Shown here one piece after another: positions 14,846-14,898 of a DNA stretch of 14,898 nt. The notes beneath the pieces were generated by a model, which was given only the letters and a program-made list of their open reading frames with translations, was not told the origin of the DNA and searched no databases. A program made the translations under genes and the position numbers. Source of the DNA: Eubacterium sp. CAG:841 (GTDB taxonomy: Bacteria > Bacillota > Clostridia > Oscillospirales > CAG-272); assembly GCA_000437375.1 (NCBI GenBank), contig FR898236.1:6246-21143 (forward strand), given 5' to 3'. The first letter of the stretch is position 1. Each line of letters starts with the position of its first letter.

Positions 14846-14875
14846 ATTTTGCGCCGCAGTAGTCAAAGAAAAAGC
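14843..14875 (+). repeat. 33-bp direct repeat, copy 3
   Basis: Second near-identical copy of the repeat at 13609-13641, spaced 1234 bp from it. It begins at the stop codon of the XRE-TPR gene. After it, AAGCC (14873-14877) could pair with GGCTT at the window end (14894-14898), forming a stem cut off by the edge. Confidence 0.8.
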
Positions 14876-14898
14876 CTTCCGAAAAAAGAAAGCGGCTT

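Noticed and set aside
1..14898. CRISPR arrays, tRNA or rRNA genes, transposase genes
   Set aside because: No regularly spaced repeats, no cloverleaf-like segments and no transposase motifs were found by eye.

Overview
The window looks like a chromosome segment from a gut-type Clostridia bacterium (Bacillota). The signs are strong AGGAGG-type ribosome binding sites, consensus sigma-A promoters, a mid-range G+C content, and a set of wHTH, excisionase-like, tyrosine integrase and XRE-TPR genes typical of clostridial integrative elements. All family calls come from reading motifs and from memory of the families. No search was run.

Left part (1-7547): a Type I restriction-modification operon, cut at its 5' end. 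The order is hsdM (3' end only), a KAP-type P-loop NTPase, hsdS, hsdR, then a DUF2971 gene. Start and stop codons overlap at each of the first three junctions, so the NTPase is translationally built into the hsd operon rather than merely next to it. hsdS carries a one-base frameshift at or just after a run of six A. The lost reading frame is still intact and ends in the expected ATGA overlap with hsdR. This is either a phase-variable switch, a recent mutation or a sequencing error.

Middle (7548-10954): a gene-free stretch with several hairpins, then a two-gene unit. The first gene resembles the N-terminal two thirds of a two-barrel (YonO/QDE-1-like) RNA polymerase protein and lacks the part expected to hold the catalytic aspartates. 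It runs directly into an unrecognised 279-residue helical protein. A terminator follows, then a winged-helix protein and an excisionase-like HTH protein.

Right part (10955-14898): an XRE-TPR regulator on the minus strand, a tyrosine integrase that appears to have lost two internal blocks in frame while keeping four active-site positions, and a second XRE-TPR regulator. This second regulator has a clear promoter and a perfect palindrome at the transcription start, and near-identical 33-bp direct repeats bracket it. A shorter related 20-mer lies at 7652, just past the DUF2971 gene. If these repeats are attachment sites, the region from about 7.65 to 13.64 kb is a decayed integrative element. 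It would sit beside the defence operon, with a one-gene cassette appended at its integrase end.

Main points for a second look: the KAP NTPase inside the hsd operon, the hsdS frameshift, the truncated polymerase-like protein, the doubly deleted integrase, and the repeat-bounded regulator cassette.
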